From an uncultured Rhodospirillaceae bacterium (GTDB taxonomy: Bacteria > Pseudomonadota > Alphaproteobacteria > RF32 > CAG-239): a DNA stretch of 8,729 nucleotides. Both the position numbers and the translations under genes were made by a program. The first letter of the stretch is position 1; each line of letters starts with the position of its first letter. Below, piece by piece: positions 6,084 through 8,729 of the stretch. The stretch covers positions 1 to 8,729 of the forward strand of contig OMQI01000077.1 in the NCBI GenBank assembly GCA_900313185.1. Direction: 5' to 3'. The notes beneath the pieces are model-generated. The model searched no databases and was not told the origin of the DNA. It worked only from the letters and a program-made list of their open reading frames with translations.

Positions 6084-7153
6084 TGAATTTAGATGAAAAG
6101 CTTTCCAATGTTGTAGACCGCTTTGAAGAAGTGCAGGCATTGCTTAATTCCGGAGTTTCTACCGAAGAATTGGTGAAACTTAATAAGGAACTTGCTACTT
6201 TGGAACCGGTAGTTACGGCCATTAACAATTATCGTCATCAGCAACAGATTATGGCAGACGATAAAGCTATGATGGAAGACGGCGAATTGGATAAAGAAAT
6301 GCGTGAAATGGCAGAGGCCGAATATTATGAAGCCAAAGAACAGCTTCCGGAATTGGAAAAGCAAATTCGTATATTATTACTGCCTAAAGATGCCGATGAC
6401 GAAAAGAATGCGATTCTTGAAGTAAGAGCCGGAACCGGCGGTGATGAAGCGGCATTATTTGCAGCGGTTTTGTTTGAGATGTATCAACGCTATTCGCAAA
6501 AACAAGGATGGCAGTTTGAAATTTTGGATACTAATGAAAACGGTATCGGCGGATATAAGGAAGCTTCGGCAAAAATTACCGGTAAAGATGTTTTTGCCAA
6601 GTTGAAGTTTGAATCCGGTGCGCACCGTGTACAACGTGTTCCGGTAACCGAATCTCAAGGCAGGGTGCATACTTCTGCAGCAACGGTAGCTGTTTTGCCG
6701 GAAATAGAAGAAGTTGATTTATATATCAATCCGGCGGATTTGAAAATTGATGTTTATCGTGCATCTGGTGCCGGCGGGCAACACGTTAACCGTACGGAAT
6801 CTGCAGTGCGTATTACTCATATTCCGACCGGAGTGGTGGTACAATGCCAGGATGAACGCTCGCAATTTAAGAATAAAGAAAAGGCTATGAACCACTTGCG
6901 TGCAAAATTGTATGATAATCAAAAGTCTACCATTGATGCCAACTATTCCGAAAAGCGTAAACTGCAAGTTGGTAGTGGAGACCGCAGTGAAAGAATCAGA
7001 ACGTACAATTATCCGCAAGGGCGTGTAACCGATCATAGAATTAATCTGACGTTGTATAAGTTGGAAGATGTTGTCAGCGGTGAAGCTTTAAATGAAATCA
7101 TTGATGCTCTTGTGGCGGAAGATCAAGCTGAGCGTTTGGCTGAAATGGATTAG
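6083..7153 (+). CDS. prfA: peptide chain release factor 1
   Basis: The 356-residue protein reads UAA and UAG on the ribosome and triggers hydrolysis of the finished peptide. The stop-codon-reading PxT tripeptide is PVT at 187-189 (HRVQRVPVTESQGRVHTS), which separates it from RF2 (SPF). The catalytic GGQ lies at 231-233 in YRASGAGGQHVNRTESAVR. An N-terminal helical domain covers about 1-100, and the late motifs SGDRSERIRTYNYPQGRVTDHR (298-319) are typical RF1. Length matches the family. AAGGA at 6069-6073, inside the end of hisS, is the ribosome binding site; ATG shares one base with the hisS TAA (TAATG), so the two are translationally coupled. prmC, whose product methylates the GGQ glutamine and which often follows prfA, is not present: a terminator follows 13 bases after the stop. 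Confidence 0.98.
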   Translation: MNLDEKLSNVVDRFEEVQALLNSGVSTEELVKLNKELATLEPVVTAINNYRHQQQIMADDKAMMEDGELDKEMREMAEAEYYEAKEQLPELEKQIRILLLPKDADDEKNAILEVRAGTGGDEAALFAAVLFEMYQRYSQKQGWQFEILDTNENGIGGYKEASAKITGKDVFAKLKFESGAHRVQRVPVTESQGRVHTSAATVAVLPEIEEVDLYINPADLKIDVYRASGAGGQHVNRTESAVRITHIPTGVVVQCQDERSQFKNKEKAMNHLRAKLYDNQKSTIDANYSEKRKLQVGSGDRSERIRTYNYPQGRVTDHRINLTLYKLEDVVSGEALNEIIDALVAEDQAERLAEMD

Positions 7154-7166
7154 TCAAAACTTTTCT

Positions 7167-7201
7167 AAAATAAATGTCCCTGAAAAAGGGACTTTTATTT
7201 T
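7167..7201. terminator. bidirectional intrinsic terminator between prfA and rsmA
   Basis: Arms AAAATAAATGTCCCT (7167-7181) and AGGGACTTTTATTTT (7187-7201) pair over 15 positions with one mismatch around a GAAAA loop. The core is a GC-rich GTCCCT/AGGGAC stem, and each side carries a run rich in T on its own exit strand. It therefore can stop plus-strand transcripts leaving prfA and minus-strand transcripts leaving rsmA. Confidence 0.92.
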
Positions 7202-7223
7202 TGTTAGGATAATACAGGCTTGT

Positions 7224-8054
7224 CTAAATTAAGTTTGCTAAAGTTAAATACTGTTGCGGAGTTAAATTTTCCGCTCTAACAGTAGTGTCAATTCCTGCTT
7301 TTTCGCACAAATTTATTAAATCCGGAATACTTTTTAAGCTTTGTCTGAGCATTTTACGACGTTGTCCGAAAGCCTGTTCGGTTAATTTTTCCACCTTATT
7401 TAAGGTGTTAATATCCGGTATTTGTGATAGCGGCTGAAATAAAAGCACCGTAGACCAAATTTTCGGTGCCGGAACAAAACAATTCGGATTTAAATTAAAA
7501 AGTGTTTTAATTTTGCAAGTGAGCTGCGCCATAACCGAAATTCGCCCGTAATTTTTGTTATTTGGTTCGGCGGTTATACGTTCTGCAACTTCTTTTTGAA
7601 ACATTAGTGTCAAACTGTTGAATTGCTCCATATTTTTAATCCACCCCAGCAGCAGCGGAACCGAAATATTATAAGGCAGATTGCTGACAATATTTTTAGG
7701 CAAATTGCTTGCCTCATCAAAAGGATATTTTAAAGCATCACCTTCCACAATTTGCATGGTATCGCCGTATTGATTTTTCAACTCGTTCATTATTTCAATA
7801 CAACGAGTATCCATTTCTATAACGGTGAGCTTATCCGGATTGGCTTTTAAAATAGCTCTGGTTAATCCTCCGGGACCGGGACCGATTTCATATACACATT
7901 GACCACTGAAATCCTTTTTGTTTTGAGCTTCTAAAGAACTGCGAATGATTTTATCGGTAATATTCATATCCAGCAAAAAATTCTGTCCCAAGGATTTTTT
8001 TGCCAACAACCCATATTTTTCAACGGTATCACGCAAACTTAACAGTTCGGTCAT
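7224..8054 (-). CDS. rsmA: 16S rRNA (adenine1518-N6/adenine1519-N6)-dimethyltransferase
   Basis: The 276-residue SAM-dependent enzyme (also called KsgA) dimethylates two adjacent adenines in the 3' terminal hairpin of 16S rRNA, a late checkpoint of small-subunit assembly. KKSLGQNFLLD (19-29) opens the catalytic domain. The SAM site is EIGPGPGGLT (56-65), with acidic Glu80 ending motif II. The catalytic motif is NLPYN (125-129). FVPAPKIWSTV (193-203) matches the family FxPxPkVxS segment. The C-terminal helical domain carries FGQRRKMLRQSLK (229-241) and RAENLTPQQY (260-269). Length is normal and nothing is missing. The ATG overlaps the surA stop by one base (TAATG), with only a weak AAAGAAAG ribosome binding site upstream, so translation is probably coupled to surA. 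pdxA, which lies between surA and ksgA in many proteobacteria, is absent. Confidence 0.97.
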   Translation of the reverse strand: MTELLSLRDTVEKYGLLAKKSLGQNFLLDMNITDKIIRSSLEAQNKKDFSGQCVYEIGPGPGGLTRAILKANPDKLTVIEMDTRCIEIMNELKNQYGDTMQIVEGDALKYPFDEASNLPKNIVSNLPYNISVPLLLGWIKNMEQFNSLTLMFQKEVAERITAEPNNKNYGRISVMAQLTCKIKTLFNLNPNCFVPAPKIWSTVLLFQPLSQIPDINTLNKVEKLTEQAFGQRRKMLRQSLKSIPDLINLCEKAGIDTTVRAENLTPQQYLTLANLI

Positions 8055-8729
8055 TATACTTTCTTTTCAATCAAAGCACGATTACGCAAGTCTTTGATAT
8101 ATTTATCGGAAAATTCTTCCAGTTTTTTGTTTTCCAAATAACGTCTTACCTGTTTACGATCAGGAAGTGATTGGGCATCTGTCTTCGGATTAAAAATCTT
8201 CTCCATTTTGAAAATGTAATAATCGTTTCCGTAAGCAACCGGATTAGAAACGCCGCCTTCCTTTAATTTCATTATGGCGTTTTCTAAAGCTGAAGGTAAT
8301 TTACCTTTGACTATCCAACCCAATCTTCCGCCGTTTGCAGCGCTAGGGCTTTGCGAAAATTGCATTGCATACAGTTCAAAACGAGGATCTTGACGCAATA
8401 CTTCAACCAAACCATTCAAATCTTTAGCATCCTTTTTGTTAATAACAATCTCTGAGACCATATATTTTTGCGTTTTCATATCTTTTTTAATATCATCGAA
8501 AGCACGTTTGATTTCATTTTCGCCCACATCAATACGCCCACGCCCCTTGGTTGCTATCAACTTTTTCCAAGCCAAATCAGATTCGATTTGCTTAACCCAT
8601 ATATTCATACTGACTTTCCCTTGAGCTAGTATACTCCTTAATTGTCCTGCACCCATACCGTTTGATTTTTCAAATTCACGTACAGCACTTTTTATTTCTT
8701 GTGGAGTAATCTGGATTTTATTTTTCTTT
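8054..8729 (-). CDS. surA: SurA-type periplasmic chaperone / parvulin-like protein (partial, 5' end beyond window)
   Basis: The reading frame stays open to the right edge. The 24 codons before the internal ATG at 8654-8656 read as SurA sequence (ITPQEIKSAVREFEKSNGMG), so that ATG is not the true start; the signal peptide lies outside. Counting from that Met, the N-terminal SurA helices cover about 1-60 (QLRSILAQGKVSMNIWVKQI), and one parvulin-fold domain covers about 65-155 (QFSQSPSAANGGRLGWIVKG, then NDYYIFKME). SurA escorts outer-membrane proteins through the periplasm. The two histidines typical of active parvulins are replaced: the HILI-type strand reads SEIVI, and GFHI-type reads DYYIF. 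So prolyl isomerase activity is unlikely and a chaperone role is more likely, as in other alphaproteobacterial SurA-like proteins. It overlaps rsmA by one base and should share its transcript. Confidence 0.88.
   Translation of the reverse strand, partial: KKNKIQITPQEIKSAVREFEKSNGMGAGQLRSILAQGKVSMNIWVKQIESDLAWKKLIATKGRGRIDVGENEIKRAFDDIKKDMKTQKYMVSEIVINKKDAKDLNGLVEVLRQDPRFELYAMQFSQSPSAANGGRLGWIVKGKLPSALENAIMKLKEGGVSNPVAYGNDYYIFKMEKIFNPKTDAQSLPDRKQVRRYLENKKLEEFSDKYIKDLRNRALIEKKV

Noticed and set aside
8654..8656. ATG as start of the SurA-like gene.
   Set aside because: The frame continues upstream to the window edge with SurA-type sequence, and a periplasmic protein needs a signal peptide not found after this ATG.
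1..8729. CRISPR array, insertion sequence, attachment site, tRNA, rRNA or defence system.
   Set aside because: No spaced direct repeats, transposase-like protein, cloverleaf or rRNA-like stretch was seen on either strand; intergenic gaps are all 100 bases or shorter.

Overview
The window reads as a stretch of ordinary chromosome from an AT-rich alphaproteobacterium. The evidence is the protein families and their linkage. There is a GAF-containing nitrogen-PTS enzyme I (PtsP) next to the release-factor-1 gene, a RodZ-type membrane regulator ahead of hisS, and a SurA-type protein of the alphaproteobacterial kind (parvulin fold without its histidines) overlapping ksgA/rsmA. A small lipoprotein with an alphaproteobacterial look sits at the left. 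The histidyl-tRNA synthetase is the ordinary bacterial form, which points away from the Rhizobiales/Rhodobacterales/Caulobacterales group. An uncultured, possibly host-associated lineage is plausible, but this is inference.

Layout. At 1-693 (+) there is possibly the tail of an upstream gene, then a lipoprotein of unknown function. At 690-1572 (-) a stand-alone mannose-6-phosphate isomerase-type cupin is followed, after a 100-base gap, by a divergent ApaG-domain protein. That gap contains a hairpin that would pair with the ApaG gene's ribosome binding site. A 79-base divergent promoter region (1573-1651) separates this from the main plus-strand operon. The operon runs ptsP (1652-3874), rodZ-like (3910-4836), hisS (4848-6083), prfA (6083-7153). 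A strong symmetrical terminator (7167-7201) lies between prfA and the converging minus-strand pair surA (partial, entering from the right edge) and rsmA/ksgA (7224-8054).

How the genes work together. hisS, prfA and rsmA serve translation: tRNA charging, UAA/UAG termination and 16S rRNA maturation. surA and the lipoprotein belong to the envelope, and the rodZ-like gene links the envelope to cell shape. ptsP is the entry enzyme of the regulatory nitrogen PTS. Its partners (NPr, EIIA-Ntr) are not in the window. The genes are tightly packed, with two TAATG stop/start overlaps (hisS-prfA and surA-rsmA) and one tail-to-tail stop overlap (lipoprotein/ApaG-like).

I found no mobile element, CRISPR array, rRNA, tRNA or defence/biosynthetic system. 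I see no convincing undescribed system. The best leads are the hairpin over the ApaG-like gene's ribosome binding site, the divergent ApaG protein itself, the altered active-site surround of PtsP, and the rearranged gene order: no ispG, prmC or pdxA where relatives usually carry them.
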